This document shows positions 50,789 through 59,968 of a stretch of DNA of 64,000 nucleotides, piece by piece. A model generated the notes under the pieces. It did no database searches. It saw only the letters and a program-made list of their open reading frames with translations, and was not told the DNA's origin. The position numbers and the translations under genes were made by a program. The first letter of the stretch is position 1, and each line of letters opens with the position of its first letter. The DNA lies in NCBI GenBank assembly GCA_964397425.1, contig CAYNID010000001.1, positions 248,001-312,000 on the forward strand. Direction: 5' to 3'. The stretch is from Hallerella sp964397425. GTDB taxonomy: Bacteria; Fibrobacterota; Fibrobacteria; Fibrobacterales; Fibrobacteraceae.

Positions 50789-51775
50789 ATGCTCCCTGTT
50801 CAAGACATTTCTTTGGAAGGACGTTGGGCCGTCGATGTTTGCGGCCTCCGCACCTCTGCTCCAGCGGCTGCGGTCCGTTTTGCGTTTGAAGGGCCTTTTG
50901 TGGAACTGGAAATGGAGGGGGCAGCCCGTTGGAAAGTTGAAATTGATGGCGAGGAGAAACCGGAACTTTGTACGGGAAGACGCAGCGTTTACCGCATTGC
51001 GGGCTTGTGGGATTGCGCACATGAAATCCGGATGGCCAAGAAGACGGAAACGGAATCAGGCAAATGCCAACTTTATGCAATCCGGGCAAATGCGCTTTCC
51101 GCGCCGTCGCGTTTAAAAAAAACGTTCCGTTTGGAATTCATCGGGGATTCTTATACAGTGGGATTTGGGAATGCCGCGCCGGATCCGTTTTCCGGAGACG
51201 CGTTGACGACGACGGATGCTACGCTTGGATATGGAGCTCTTGTCGCTGAAAAACTCAACGCGGAATTTGCCATCAACGCCTACAGCGGACGCGGCCTTGT
51301 GCAAAATTATATGGGCATCGCACCGGATTGGACGATTCCCAGGCTTTTGAATTACACGCTTGGCGGCGAGGCTCCCCGGGGAAATTCCCCGATTTGGGAT
51401 TTTTCACAATACATTCCCGATGTCGTATGCCTTTTTGTCGGCATCAACGACTGGCAGGGAGAGTATGCCCATCCGCAGCCTGGAAATTTCGATTCCGCTT
51501 ATTCACGTTTTCTGGACGTTCTCCGTTCGCATTATGATTCCCATTTTTTGTTGATTTCCACGGAAACTTTTCCGGGCAATTATCTGCCGGAGCGGGTGGA
51601 ATCGGTTTTTGCACGGGAGCTTTCTAGGGGAAACCGGGATGTTTCGCACTGCTTCTTGGAAACGTCCCGTCGGCAGGGACTGGATTTTCATCCGGACTTG
51701 GAATGCCACCGGCGAATGGCGGCGCTTTTAAGTCAAAAAATTTCAGAAATTTTAACTCGCCGAAAAGGCTTTTAA
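50789..51775 (+). CDS. CE2-like SGNH carbohydrate esterase
   Basis: 328 residues. An N-terminal beta-sandwich (about 1-115, ELEMEGAARWKVEIDGE) precedes an SGNH domain: block I FIGDSYTVGFG (nucleophile Ser), block III FVGINDWQGE (GxND) and block V LDFHPDLECH with catalytic Asp-x-His. The layout equals family CE2 acetyl-xylan esterases. There is no clear signal peptide from ATG 50789, unusual for a plant-polymer esterase; a cytoplasmic role on imported oligosaccharides, or a mis-set start, are both possible. Followed after 20 bases by a diguanylate cyclase. Confidence 0.8.
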   Translation: MLPVQDISLEGRWAVDVCGLRTSAPAAAVRFAFEGPFVELEMEGAARWKVEIDGEEKPELCTGRRSVYRIAGLWDCAHEIRMAKKTETESGKCQLYAIRANALSAPSRLKKTFRLEFIGDSYTVGFGNAAPDPFSGDALTTTDATLGYGALVAEKLNAEFAINAYSGRGLVQNYMGIAPDWTIPRLLNYTLGGEAPRGNSPIWDFSQYIPDVVCLFVGINDWQGEYAHPQPGNFDSAYSRFLDVLRSHYDSHFLLISTETFPGNYLPERVESVFARELSRGNRDVSHCFLETSRRQGLDFHPDLECHRRMAALLSQKISEILTRRKGF

Positions 51776-51795
51776 TGTATTTTTAGGGATAACTG

Positions 51796-53118
51796 ATGAA
51801 GCTGGTCTGGCTAAAATTAATGTCCGTTTTCCGATTGAATCTGTTAATCGGCTTTTTGCTGTCGGTTACAGTCATCGCATTCCTGTGGTATCGCTACGGG
51901 ATGGATGACATTTACACGATTTCTCCGGCAACGTATCCTTATATCATTGCGCAAACGGATTCTGTGGATGGAGGCGCATCGGTAATCGATGTTTCCCGGA
52001 CGGATTCTTCCATTGTCATGGATTATGAATTGCGGGAGGGATACCCGTATCCTTATGTCGGATTGCAAGTTTATCTGGGCGATGGGAAGAATCATGGCAA
52101 GGATCTTTCGCATTACGACAGCATTTACATTTGGGTGAAACCCCGTGGAGAGGGGTCTGTCCGCATCTATTTGCGCGGATGGGACGATTCCATTTCAAAG
52201 CTCGGCGACCAAACGACCCTCAAATTCAACGAACTGGAATTTTTCCCGTTAGAAGAATCTTACCCGGCGGTTTTTGTCCCCCAGGAATTCCGCGTGGCCG
52301 GTTGGTGGGTCTCCCAAAACAATATCAACGCGCACCGGGCGCGCGTGGATCTTTCCAATATTCCTTTGATTGAAATCCAGACGGGGACAAGCGCGCCTTT
52401 GGGATATGGGACATTGGAAATCATGGGCATCACTTTCAAAGGCAAAATCATCGATGCCGAAGCGTTGATGTTTGGAATCATCGCGTTGTGGTTTGTCACG
52501 TTCTTCTTCTACCTCTTGTTCCGGTTGCGCGATTACAGCATCCAGCGGAATGTGGAACGCAAACGCCGTGAAGAATTGGAACGCAACCTGGTTGTCCTCG
52601 AAGTGCAGAAGTCCGATTATGAAAAAGCTTCCAAGGAAGACGCCTTGACGGGCTGCTTAAACCGCGCCGGCTTCACCAGCGTCTTGACTTTGGAGCAGGA
52701 ACGTTTGAACAATGGCGGTTGCGCCCTGTCGTTCATCATGCTCGACATCGACTTTTTCAAAAAGGTCAACGATACGTGGGGGCACAGTGTCGGGGATGAA
52801 GTCCTTGTCAATTTGTCGAAACTTATCCGCAGCCGGATTCGGACGACGGATGCCCTTGTCCGTTGGGGCGGTGAAGAGTTTGTGATTCTCTGTGGGGACA
52901 CGCCTTTGCAGAACGCCCAGTTCCTGGCGGAAAAGCTCCGCACCAATGTGGAAAACACCCAGTTGATAGCGCAGCAGCAGATTACGTGTTCGTTTGGCGT
53001 TGCCGAAATGATGCCCCACGAAGACACCAAGAGCGTTTTTGAACGTTTGGACAAAGCGCTTTACAGCTCGAAGCGCAGTGGAAGAAATAGTGTGACCGCG
53101 GCGATTAAAAAGGTCTAA
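51796..53118 (+). CDS. Membrane diguanylate cyclase with carbohydrate-binding-like periplasmic domain
   Basis: 440 residues. TM1 (about 12-33) and TM2 (about 225-250) flank a periplasmic beta-rich domain (about 55-220) with DLSHYDSIYIWVKP...RIYLRGWDD, like CIA30/galactose-binding jelly rolls. A short coiled coil follows and then a canonical GGDEF domain (about 275-440): DALTGCLNRAGF, DIDFFKKVNDTWGH and RWGGEEF (356-362). An I-site RTTD precedes it by five residues. It should make c-di-GMP and be product-inhibited. The periplasmic fold is shared by the lipoprotein at 54493, suggesting a common ligand class (inference). Confidence 0.85.
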   Translation: MKLVWLKLMSVFRLNLLIGFLLSVTVIAFLWYRYGMDDIYTISPATYPYIIAQTDSVDGGASVIDVSRTDSSIVMDYELREGYPYPYVGLQVYLGDGKNHGKDLSHYDSIYIWVKPRGEGSVRIYLRGWDDSISKLGDQTTLKFNELEFFPLEESYPAVFVPQEFRVAGWWVSQNNINAHRARVDLSNIPLIEIQTGTSAPLGYGTLEIMGITFKGKIIDAEALMFGIIALWFVTFFFYLLFRLRDYSIQRNVERKRREELERNLVVLEVQKSDYEKASKEDALTGCLNRAGFTSVLTLEQERLNNGGCALSFIMLDIDFFKKVNDTWGHSVGDEVLVNLSKLIRSRIRTTDALVRWGGEEFVILCGDTPLQNAQFLAEKLRTNVENTQLIAQQQITCSFGVAEMMPHEDTKSVFERLDKALYSSKRSGRNSVTAAIKKV

Positions 53119-53121
53119 TCC

Positions 53122-53565
53122 ATGCGCATTCAAAAACAATATGCGGTAGGATTTTGGCTTGCGGCGCTTTTGTTGGGAGGCTGTGCAAAAGGCGTTCCCG
53201 AATTTGTCCCCATTTCTTTGAACTGGTATGAATTTGAAGGAAATGTTCAACTGGTCGACAGCGTTTACCGTTCTGCGGCTTTGGATTCTCTCCAGGAAGA
53301 GCGTTGCCAGATATCCTTGACGCGTTCCTTGATGGAAAACAAATCGGTGCAAAGCCTGCCGGATGACCGCCGGGAGTTCGATGTCCAGTTTTTTGGCCGC
53401 GAATCTTCGGGGCGCATTCTTGCAGAATTTCGGGGAAAATGCCGGGAAGCTTTGGATTCAACGGATTTTGAACAGTTTCCGCTGCCTTTTTCGACTGCAT
53501 CCGGGTGCAGCTTTACCGCCCAATGCGATGAAAAAGGAACGCTTGAAAAGCTCCGTATATTTTGA
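53122..53565 (+). CDS. Small lipoprotein, unknown function
   Basis: 147 residues; lipobox LLLGGC. The mature part is mostly charged with three internal cysteines (ERCQIS, GKCREAL, SGCSFTAQC). Starts 3 bases after the diguanylate cyclase stop, so cotranscribed. Not recognised. Confidence 0.6.
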   Translation: MRIQKQYAVGFWLAALLLGGCAKGVPEFVPISLNWYEFEGNVQLVDSVYRSAALDSLQEERCQISLTRSLMENKSVQSLPDDRREFDVQFFGRESSGRILAEFRGKCREALDSTDFEQFPLPFSTASGCSFTAQCDEKGTLEKLRIF

Positions 53566-53653
53566 CGGGATTTGCTGAAGTCGTTGTAAACTTTTACAAC
53601 GGAACTTGCTTTCCAATTTGGGATTTGACCGGGATTTCTTTTATTTTATCGAT

Positions 53654-54496
53654 ATGAACGCCATTTTTGATTATTCGGATTACAGGGCCTGGTTGCGGGA
53701 TGCTTTTGACCACTACAAGAAAGAACGCTGCGCCGTTTCATGGCGTTTTATGGCTTCCCGAATCGGCTGTGATCCCGGAAATTTGCTGCGGGTCGCTCAA
53801 GGGAAAATCCATCTGTCTGTCAAGTATATTTCTTCGACTGCCAAATTTTTTGGATTGGACGAAAAAGAATCGGCTTATTGGACGGAACTCGTCTTGTTTG
53901 GAAGGGCGAAAAGCGACAAGGAAGCGTTGGACCATTACGAAAAGATGCTTTCGATAAAGGGCGTTTCCATCAAGCGGCTCGATTCAAAGGAACTGGAATT
54001 TTACAGGCACTGGTATTCGAATGCCATCCGCTCGCTCTTGGGCATTGGCGAGTTCCGTGACGATGAAGAAAGTTATGCGCGCCTGGCGGATTCCTGCACA
54101 CCGGCGATTTCTGTCAAAGAGGCGAAAGATGCGGTGAAGCTGCTGTCGGATTTGGGGATGATCCGCATGGACGCGGATGGGGTTTGGACTGTTACGGAAA
54201 CATTTGTCAGTACGGGTGGAAACTGGCGTTCCGAGGCGGTCCGCCGGTTTCAAGAAGATACGATAGCTCTTGCCGGGCAATCCCTTTCGCGGCACAAGCC
54301 CCCTTTGCGGGACATCAGTACGGTGACAATGACTTTTGATAAGGAGAACATCGGTCTTGTCCGGGAAAAAATCCGGGAATTCCGTCGGGAAATTTTGCGC
54401 CTCTCCGATGAAGGATCCGGTGACAATGCCGTGTACCAATTGAATGTTCAACTGTTCCCGATTGCGTTGTTAGAATCAAAAAAGGGGAAAAGATGA
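53654..54496 (+). CDS. TIGR02147-family protein (DUF4423), second copy
   Basis: 280 residues from ATG 53654 (an in-frame start at 53606 is less likely). Same pattern as the copy at 36861: DYRAWLRDAFDHYKK, SWRFMASRIGCDPGNLLRVAQGKIHL (HTH-like), FGLDEKESAYWTELVLFGRAK, and the C-terminal RDISTVTMTF...VYQLNVQLFP. Overlaps the next gene by four bases (ATGA). Confidence 0.87.
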   Translation: MNAIFDYSDYRAWLRDAFDHYKKERCAVSWRFMASRIGCDPGNLLRVAQGKIHLSVKYISSTAKFFGLDEKESAYWTELVLFGRAKSDKEALDHYEKMLSIKGVSIKRLDSKELEFYRHWYSNAIRSLLGIGEFRDDEESYARLADSCTPAISVKEAKDAVKLLSDLGMIRMDADGVWTVTETFVSTGGNWRSEAVRRFQEDTIALAGQSLSRHKPPLRDISTVTMTFDKENIGLVREKIREFRREILRLSDEGSGDNAVYQLNVQLFPIALLESKKGKR

Positions 54497-55734
54497 AACG
54501 GATTTTTTTTGCTGTAGCACTTGTCGTGTCGGCGTTCGTTTTGCCGGGCTGTGATGACGGTCACGCGAGCGGTCCCGGCAGTGAAACGACAAACGGAATC
54601 ATGGCGACTGTCCTTTTTGAAAATGGAACGCCGGCGGTGGATGCGGCTGTGGCTTTGCGCAAGGTGGATTTTATTTCCGGCGATACTTCGGGCGTGATTC
54701 TTGTCCCCGACGCTTATGTGGACAGCCAAGGTGTTTTGGAATTGAATTCCTTGGAAAAAGGCGATTACCGCCTTACGGTCAGCCGGGGAGAAATCTATTC
54801 TGCGGAATTGACGGTTTCTGATTCTGTCCTGAATTTGGAGACAATCCGCTTGTCGAAGGCGGGAACCGTTTCTGGCGTGCTCGCTGAAGTCGGAAATTTG
54901 CCGAAAGCGGCCTGGATTGGCGTCTATGGCTTAGATGTTCTGGTGCGGGTTGATTCCGCCGGGAGGTTCTCGTTGAAGGGCTTGCCGCCGGGCGAACTCC
55001 GCTTATTCGCCCTTTCGGAATCGAGGGACTCTGTCATCGCGGACACGGGGCTCTCTGTCTTCGCCAGTCAGGTTTCTTCGTGGGATCGGCTGCCAGAAAT
55101 TCCTCCAGATTCCCTGGAGAACGATACGCTTGTCAATGATACCGCTTTGGTGGATACAAGCGCATCGGACACTTCAGCTGTCGATACGGTTTCTGCGGAT
55201 ACGCTCGTGTGGAGCTTGTACGAAACCTTTGAAGATTCCGCTTCTTTCGCTGCCAAAGCGTGGTATTTTTCGGCAGACACTCTGGCTAGCATTTCGCATC
55301 CGGTCGATTATGCTTGGAATGGCGTTGTGAAAAATTCGGACCGGGCTGGAAACGTGTTCGAAGGGCATTATACGGCGCCAGAGGGCAGTTATGTCATTTT
55401 CGGCACCCGGCTTTCGGATTCGGCGGAAATCGATTTGTCCGCTTTGGATTCAATCGTGTTCTACGCCAAAGGTTCTGGATTTTTGCGTTTGTCTTTAGAA
55501 CGCTGGGAGGCTTCGGCTGAAGACAATGTGAAGGCCTGGACCTCGGAAATCGCGCTTTCTGATGCCTGGACGCGTTACCGTGTTTCTCCGCAGGACTTTC
55601 TGGATGCGGGAGAAGATTCCCTTTCGACGGGGTGGGAAAGCGTCAAGTCGCATGTGAACCGTTTTCATTTTTTCGGAGTCGGGGGAACAGAATTCGGACT
55701 GGACGACATTGCTGTTTATGGGGTTAAATTTTGA
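54493..55734 (+). CDS. Lipoprotein with regulatory-like repeat and CBM-like C-terminus
   Basis: 413 residues; lipobox VLPGC. Residues about 30-130 resemble a carboxypeptidase-regulatory/transthyretin-like beta sandwich (MATVLFENGTPAVDAAVALRKV, GDYRLTVSRGE), a second one follows (RVDSAGRFSLKGLPPGELRLFAL). An Asp/Thr/Ser-rich linker (NDTALVDTSASDTSAVD) precedes a C-terminal jelly-roll-like domain (about 240-413): DLSALDSIVFYAK...LRLSLERWE, ending FGLDDIAVYGVKF. The C-terminal pattern DLSxxDSI resembles the periplasmic domain of the diguanylate cyclase at 51796. Confidence 0.72.
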   Translation: MKRIFFAVALVVSAFVLPGCDDGHASGPGSETTNGIMATVLFENGTPAVDAAVALRKVDFISGDTSGVILVPDAYVDSQGVLELNSLEKGDYRLTVSRGEIYSAELTVSDSVLNLETIRLSKAGTVSGVLAEVGNLPKAAWIGVYGLDVLVRVDSAGRFSLKGLPPGELRLFALSESRDSVIADTGLSVFASQVSSWDRLPEIPPDSLENDTLVNDTALVDTSASDTSAVDTVSADTLVWSLYETFEDSASFAAKAWYFSADTLASISHPVDYAWNGVVKNSDRAGNVFEGHYTAPEGSYVIFGTRLSDSAEIDLSALDSIVFYAKGSGFLRLSLERWEASAEDNVKAWTSEIALSDAWTRYRVSPQDFLDAGEDSLSTGWESVKSHVNRFHFFGVGGTEFGLDDIAVYGVKF

Positions 55735-55779
55735 ATAATTCCCTTTTCCTGTGCCTGAGAATTAAATATCTTTGAAGAT

Positions 55780-56667
55780 ATGCAAAATCTTCAAAAAGAA
55801 GCCGCGATGGCTTGCGACTACATGGATAAAATTGCAAAGCTTGTCGAAGCCAAATTCGATGAACATTTGCCACCAGAATCGGACGTTCCCTGCAATTTGC
55901 ACAAAGCGATGCGTTATTCGGTTTTTGCCGGAGGAAAACGTTTGCGTCCGGCGCTGGCTTTTGCCGCGTTTGAACTTTTTGGCGGTCAGGGCGATAAAAT
56001 TTGGTATGCGACCAGCGCCCTTGAATTTTTGCATACTTTCTCCCTGATCCACGATGACTTGCCCTGTATCGACAACGACGATTACCGCCGTGGCAAGTTG
56101 ACCGCCCACAAACAATTTGGCGAAGCGACCGCTGTCATGAGTGGGGACGCGCTTTGCGTGTTGGCTTTTGAATTGATTGCAAAAACGGAAAACTCCGCCG
56201 CGATGGAAGTCCTCGCCCGCAAGCTGGGAACGTATGGAATGATCGGTGGAGAAATGACGGATATTGAAAGCGAAGGGAAAAACGTTTCGCTGGAAACCGT
56301 TGATTACATCCACTACCACAAGACGGCTGCGCTAATCGAAGCCTCTTTGGTTATCGGTGCGCAATTGGCAGGAGCCTCGCCGAAAGAAATTGAAAAAATC
56401 GAAGCTTATGGAAAATCCGTTGGATTGGCATTCCAAATTGTCGATGATATTTTGGACATTGTTTCGACAACGGAAGAATTGGGAAAAGATGCCGGTTCCG
56501 ATGTGGCGAGTGGCAAGGCGACATACCCGGCTCTGGTCGGGCTGGAGAGGTCCCGGGCGAAAGCGCAGGAACTTTATGAAGAAGCCCTGAACCATTTGGA
56601 CGGATTGCCCGGCGACTTGAGCGTTTTGAAGGCAATCGCCGCATTCATCATCACCCGAGTCAAGTAA
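55780..56667 (+). CDS. ispA: Polyprenyl (farnesyl/geranylgeranyl) diphosphate synthase
   Basis: 295 residues. Short-chain prenyl synthase motifs: GGKRLRPALAFAAFELFG, first Asp-rich motif LIHDDLPCIDNDDYRRG (DDxxxxD), and second VDDILD. It condenses IPP with allylic diphosphates; product length (C15 or C20) cannot be fixed by eye. It starts the dxs operon: its TAA overlaps the dxs ATG by one base. Confidence 0.92.
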   Translation: MQNLQKEAAMACDYMDKIAKLVEAKFDEHLPPESDVPCNLHKAMRYSVFAGGKRLRPALAFAAFELFGGQGDKIWYATSALEFLHTFSLIHDDLPCIDNDDYRRGKLTAHKQFGEATAVMSGDALCVLAFELIAKTENSAAMEVLARKLGTYGMIGGEMTDIESEGKNVSLETVDYIHYHKTAALIEASLVIGAQLAGASPKEIEKIEAYGKSVGLAFQIVDDILDIVSTTEELGKDAGSDVASGKATYPALVGLERSRAKAQELYEEALNHLDGLPGDLSVLKAIAAFIITRVK

Positions 56668-58547
56668 TGCTGTTGCAAGACGTAAAATCGCCCAAGGACA
56701 TCAAGGGCTGTTCCATTTCCGAATTGAACGACCTCGCGTCACAGATTCGGGAAAAAATCATTCAGCAAGTGGCGACCCATGGCGGGCATTTGGCATCGAG
56801 TCTAGGTGTAGTCGAATTGACGCTCGCTTTGCATTATGTGTTCAACGCCCCGGAGGATGTTCTTGTTTGGGATGTCGGTCACCAGGCTTATGTGCACAAA
56901 CTTTTGACGGGACGGTTCGACCGGTTTGATACGCTCCGTCAACAGGGAGGCCTCTCCGGATTCCCCAAGCGTTCGGAAAGTCCGTATGATGCGTTTGGCG
57001 TTGGCCATGCTTCGACATCGATTTCTGCGGCGTTGGGGTTTGCCGTTGCGCGGGACAAATTGCACCAGCACAACAGCGTCGTCGCGGTCATTGGCGATGG
57101 ATCCATGACTGGCGGTTTGGCGTATGAAGCGCTGAATAACGCGGGGCTTTCCCAGCAGAACATGACCATCATCTTGAACGACAACAAGATGAGCATCGCT
57201 CCCAATGTCGGCGGTTTTCCCAAGTACTTGAACCGGATGATTTCCGATCCGATGTACAACAAGCTGCGTACGGATATCGACCGGGTGATGGAAAAAGTGC
57301 CGGGAATCATTGGACGGCATTTCCGCTCCCTGCTGCAGAGTGCGGAAAAGGCGGTAAAGGGGGCGATTCGCCCCGGACAGTTTTTTGAAGAATTGGGAAT
57401 CCGCTATTTCGGGCCTATCGACGGTCACGATATTGGCGAACTGATTACGATTCTTGAACGGGTGAAATCCATTCCCGGACCTTGCCTTATCCAGGTGTTG
57501 ACGGAAAAGGGACGCGGGATGAAACTGGCGGAGACGAACCCCAGCAAGTGGCACGCCTCGGTTCCGTTTGATCCCAAAAGTGGCGAACCATTGTCGCCGA
57601 AGAATCGGAAGCAATCCCTGACTAGCGTCTTTGGAAACACGCTGTTGGAATTGGCGAAGAAAAACGAAAAAATCGTGGGCATTACCGGCGCAATGCCATC
57701 GGGCTGCGGTTTGGATATCGTGCAGAAAGAAATTCCCGACCGCGTTATCGATGTGGGGATTGCCGAAGAGCATGCGGTGACTTTTGCCGCGGGGCTCGCC
57801 TGTGGCGGACTGGTTCCCGTTGTCGCCATTTATTCGTCTTTTCTTCAAAGGGCTTACGATCAAATCATCCACGATGTCGCTTTGCAAAATTTGCACGTCA
57901 TTTTTGCACTGGACCGAGCGGGGCTTGTCGGTGCGGATGGACCCACGCATCACGGTTCGTTAGATTTGACTTATTTGCGTTCGATTCCCGGAATGACCAT
58001 CATGGCGCCGTCGAGTGAAACGGAACTCCGCGACATGGTTTCGGCGGCGATAGAAATGGAAGGCCCTGTCGCTATCCGTTTTCCGCGGGGAAACGCCTTG
58101 TCGGAAGAAAAAACGGATCCGGCATCGGCTTCGCCTGTCGCTTACGGAAAGTTCGAAGTGAAGCGGCAGGGAAAGGATGTGCTTCTTTTGGGCGTTGGAT
58201 TCATGTTGCACGAATTGGAAAAAACGGCGGAGATCCTTTCCGGGTACGGAATTTCTCCGACTGTTGTCGATGTCAAATTCGTGAAACCTCTGGACAAAGA
58301 GGGCTACCGCGCCCTGTTGCGGTCTCACCGCACAATTGTCACCCTCGAAGACAATACGGTTGTCGGCGGATTTGGTTCCGAAATTGCGGAATTTCTCGCC
58401 GATATGGATATCGAGGAGCGTCGGCTTTTCCGTTTCGGATTGCCGGATGCCTTTGTTGAACACGGAAATATTCCGGACCTGTATCGGATGCTAGGCATTG
58501 ACGGCACGTCCATTGCAAACAAACTGGTGAAAGAACTATCATTATGA
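56667..58547 (+). CDS. dxs: 1-deoxy-D-xylulose-5-phosphate synthase
   Basis: 626 residues, full length. Thiamine-diphosphate site GDGSMTGGLAYEALNN...ND(N), active-site region GHQAYVHKLLTGR, RYFGPIDGHD, and transketolase-type IAEEHAVTFAAGLA...YSSFLQRAYDQIIHD. It makes DXP from pyruvate and glyceraldehyde-3-phosphate, feeding the MEP path that supplies the preceding prenyl synthase. Confidence 0.97.
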   Translation: MLLQDVKSPKDIKGCSISELNDLASQIREKIIQQVATHGGHLASSLGVVELTLALHYVFNAPEDVLVWDVGHQAYVHKLLTGRFDRFDTLRQQGGLSGFPKRSESPYDAFGVGHASTSISAALGFAVARDKLHQHNSVVAVIGDGSMTGGLAYEALNNAGLSQQNMTIILNDNKMSIAPNVGGFPKYLNRMISDPMYNKLRTDIDRVMEKVPGIIGRHFRSLLQSAEKAVKGAIRPGQFFEELGIRYFGPIDGHDIGELITILERVKSIPGPCLIQVLTEKGRGMKLAETNPSKWHASVPFDPKSGEPLSPKNRKQSLTSVFGNTLLELAKKNEKIVGITGAMPSGCGLDIVQKEIPDRVIDVGIAEEHAVTFAAGLACGGLVPVVAIYSSFLQRAYDQIIHDVALQNLHVIFALDRAGLVGADGPTHHGSLDLTYLRSIPGMTIMAPSSETELRDMVSAAIEMEGPVAIRFPRGNALSEEKTDPASASPVAYGKFEVKRQGKDVLLLGVGFMLHELEKTAEILSGYGISPTVVDVKFVKPLDKEGYRALLRSHRTIVTLEDNTVVGGFGSEIAEFLADMDIEERRLFRFGLPDAFVEHGNIPDLYRMLGIDGTSIANKLVKELSL

Positions 58548-59968
58548 CAGACGAAAACAATTCTCCTAAACGCGTATTCAAACAGACTTTTAGCGGTAAA
58601 TTCGGAGTGAGCGACAACCCCGCCGATCACGGCTTTGGACGTCGCCCGGAAGTTCCCGATCCCGATGCCAAGGAAACTCGCCGGGAACGCCGCGAATATG
58701 AACGCTCCCAGCAAGAACGGGAACGGAAATCGTTCGGCAGGTCGGACGACAGACCTTTTAAAAACAGGGAACGGAAACCGTTTTCCGATTTCCGCGAACG
58801 CCGCCGTTTTGATGGCGGTGACCGTAAGCCGTTTGGCCGTGGCGATGGCGAACGTCGTCGCTTTGAAGATGGAGACCGCAAACCGTTTGAACGGGGCGAC
58901 AGGCCGTTTGGAAATCGGGATGGAAAACGCCCGTTCAACCGCGGTGACCGCCGTGGTCGCGGCTTTGGCGAACGTCGTTCATTTGAAGACAATGCGGACA
59001 GAATGTTCATGTTCCGGCAAAAGCCGGAACGGACTCGCATTGAAGATGAAGACGTTGTTCGCGATGAAGATGCCGTTTTGAATTATGCGGATTCTGCGGA
59101 TATTCTTCCGGAAACAGGCGCTTCCAATCCGCCTTGGTTCCGCAGATTGTTGGCGTTGACAACGGAAAAGGGCCGCGAACGGGAAGGGCGCTTTTTGGCT
59201 GAAGGACACCGTGTCGTCAACGAAATTCTCTCCAATCATTTGGATATTGTCATTGGAATTTACTGCTCCGGCAAAAAGAAGGTTGACGAAAACGGGGAAG
59301 CCGTTTTGAATTCTGTGGACGAAGAAATTTTTGAACCGAACGAAAATTTCCAGTCGACGATTGATAAGGCCCGGGCGGCAAATGTCGATGTCCACATCAT
59401 CAGCGAAGACCAGATTCGGCGTTTGTCTTCGACGGTGACACCCCAAGGCATCATCGCCGTGTGCCGTGCGGCCAGCACGAAACCCAGTTATGAAAAAAGC
59501 CGCAGCATTTTGACCCTTGTCGATTCCATTCAGGATCCGGGAAATCTCGGAGCCATATTCCGCACAAGTCTCGGATTCAATTCTTCGGGAATCGTTTTGG
59601 GCAAAGGTTCTGTCAACCCGTTCAATCCGAAAGTTGTCCGCGGCTCTTCGGGAACGTTCCTCCGCGTCCCCTTCGAAAAGGACCGGGATTTGATTGAAGT
59701 GGTCAATGAACTTCACCGATACGGTTATACGGTGATAGCGACGGATTTGCACGGCAAACAAAGCCTCGCGGAAATTGAACCGCGTAAATTGCGCAAAGTC
59801 GCCTTCCTTGTCGGCAATGAAGGCGCGGGGACGGATCAGCATTTGATTGAAATTTCCGATGAAACGGTCAAAATTCCCATGTCCAGTGATTTGGAATCGC
59901 TGAATGTCGCTGTCGCTCATGGCATTCTTTCTTATGAAATGGCCAAAATTCAAAAGGATATTCAATGA
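58544..59968 (+). CDS. SpoU/TrmH-family RNA 2'-O-methyltransferase with Arg/Gly/Asp-rich N-terminus
   Basis: 474 residues. Residues 1-150 are low-complexity with repeated GDRKPF, RRFEDGD and FERGD units, predicted disordered and RNA-binding-like. The rest is a SPOUT methyltransferase: an N-terminal L30e-like substrate domain, motif 1 LVDSIQDPGNLGAIFRTS, FLVGNEGAGTDQ and IPMSSDLESLNVAVAHGILSYEM. It methylates a 2'-OH in rRNA or tRNA; RlmB-like is plausible. ATGA overlap with both dxs and pyrF. Confidence 0.9.
   Translation: MTDENNSPKRVFKQTFSGKFGVSDNPADHGFGRRPEVPDPDAKETRRERREYERSQQERERKSFGRSDDRPFKNRERKPFSDFRERRRFDGGDRKPFGRGDGERRRFEDGDRKPFERGDRPFGNRDGKRPFNRGDRRGRGFGERRSFEDNADRMFMFRQKPERTRIEDEDVVRDEDAVLNYADSADILPETGASNPPWFRRLLALTTEKGREREGRFLAEGHRVVNEILSNHLDIVIGIYCSGKKKVDENGEAVLNSVDEEIFEPNENFQSTIDKARAANVDVHIISEDQIRRLSSTVTPQGIIAVCRAASTKPSYEKSRSILTLVDSIQDPGNLGAIFRTSLGFNSSGIVLGKGSVNPFNPKVVRGSSGTFLRVPFEKDRDLIEVVNELHRYGYTVIATDLHGKQSLAEIEPRKLRKVAFLVGNEGAGTDQHLIEISDETVKIPMSSDLESLNVAVAHGILSYEMAKIQKDIQ

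Noticed and set aside
56802..57953. A 383-residue minus-strand ORF opposite dxs
   Set aside because: Lies fully inside dxs in reverse and shows no protein-family pattern.
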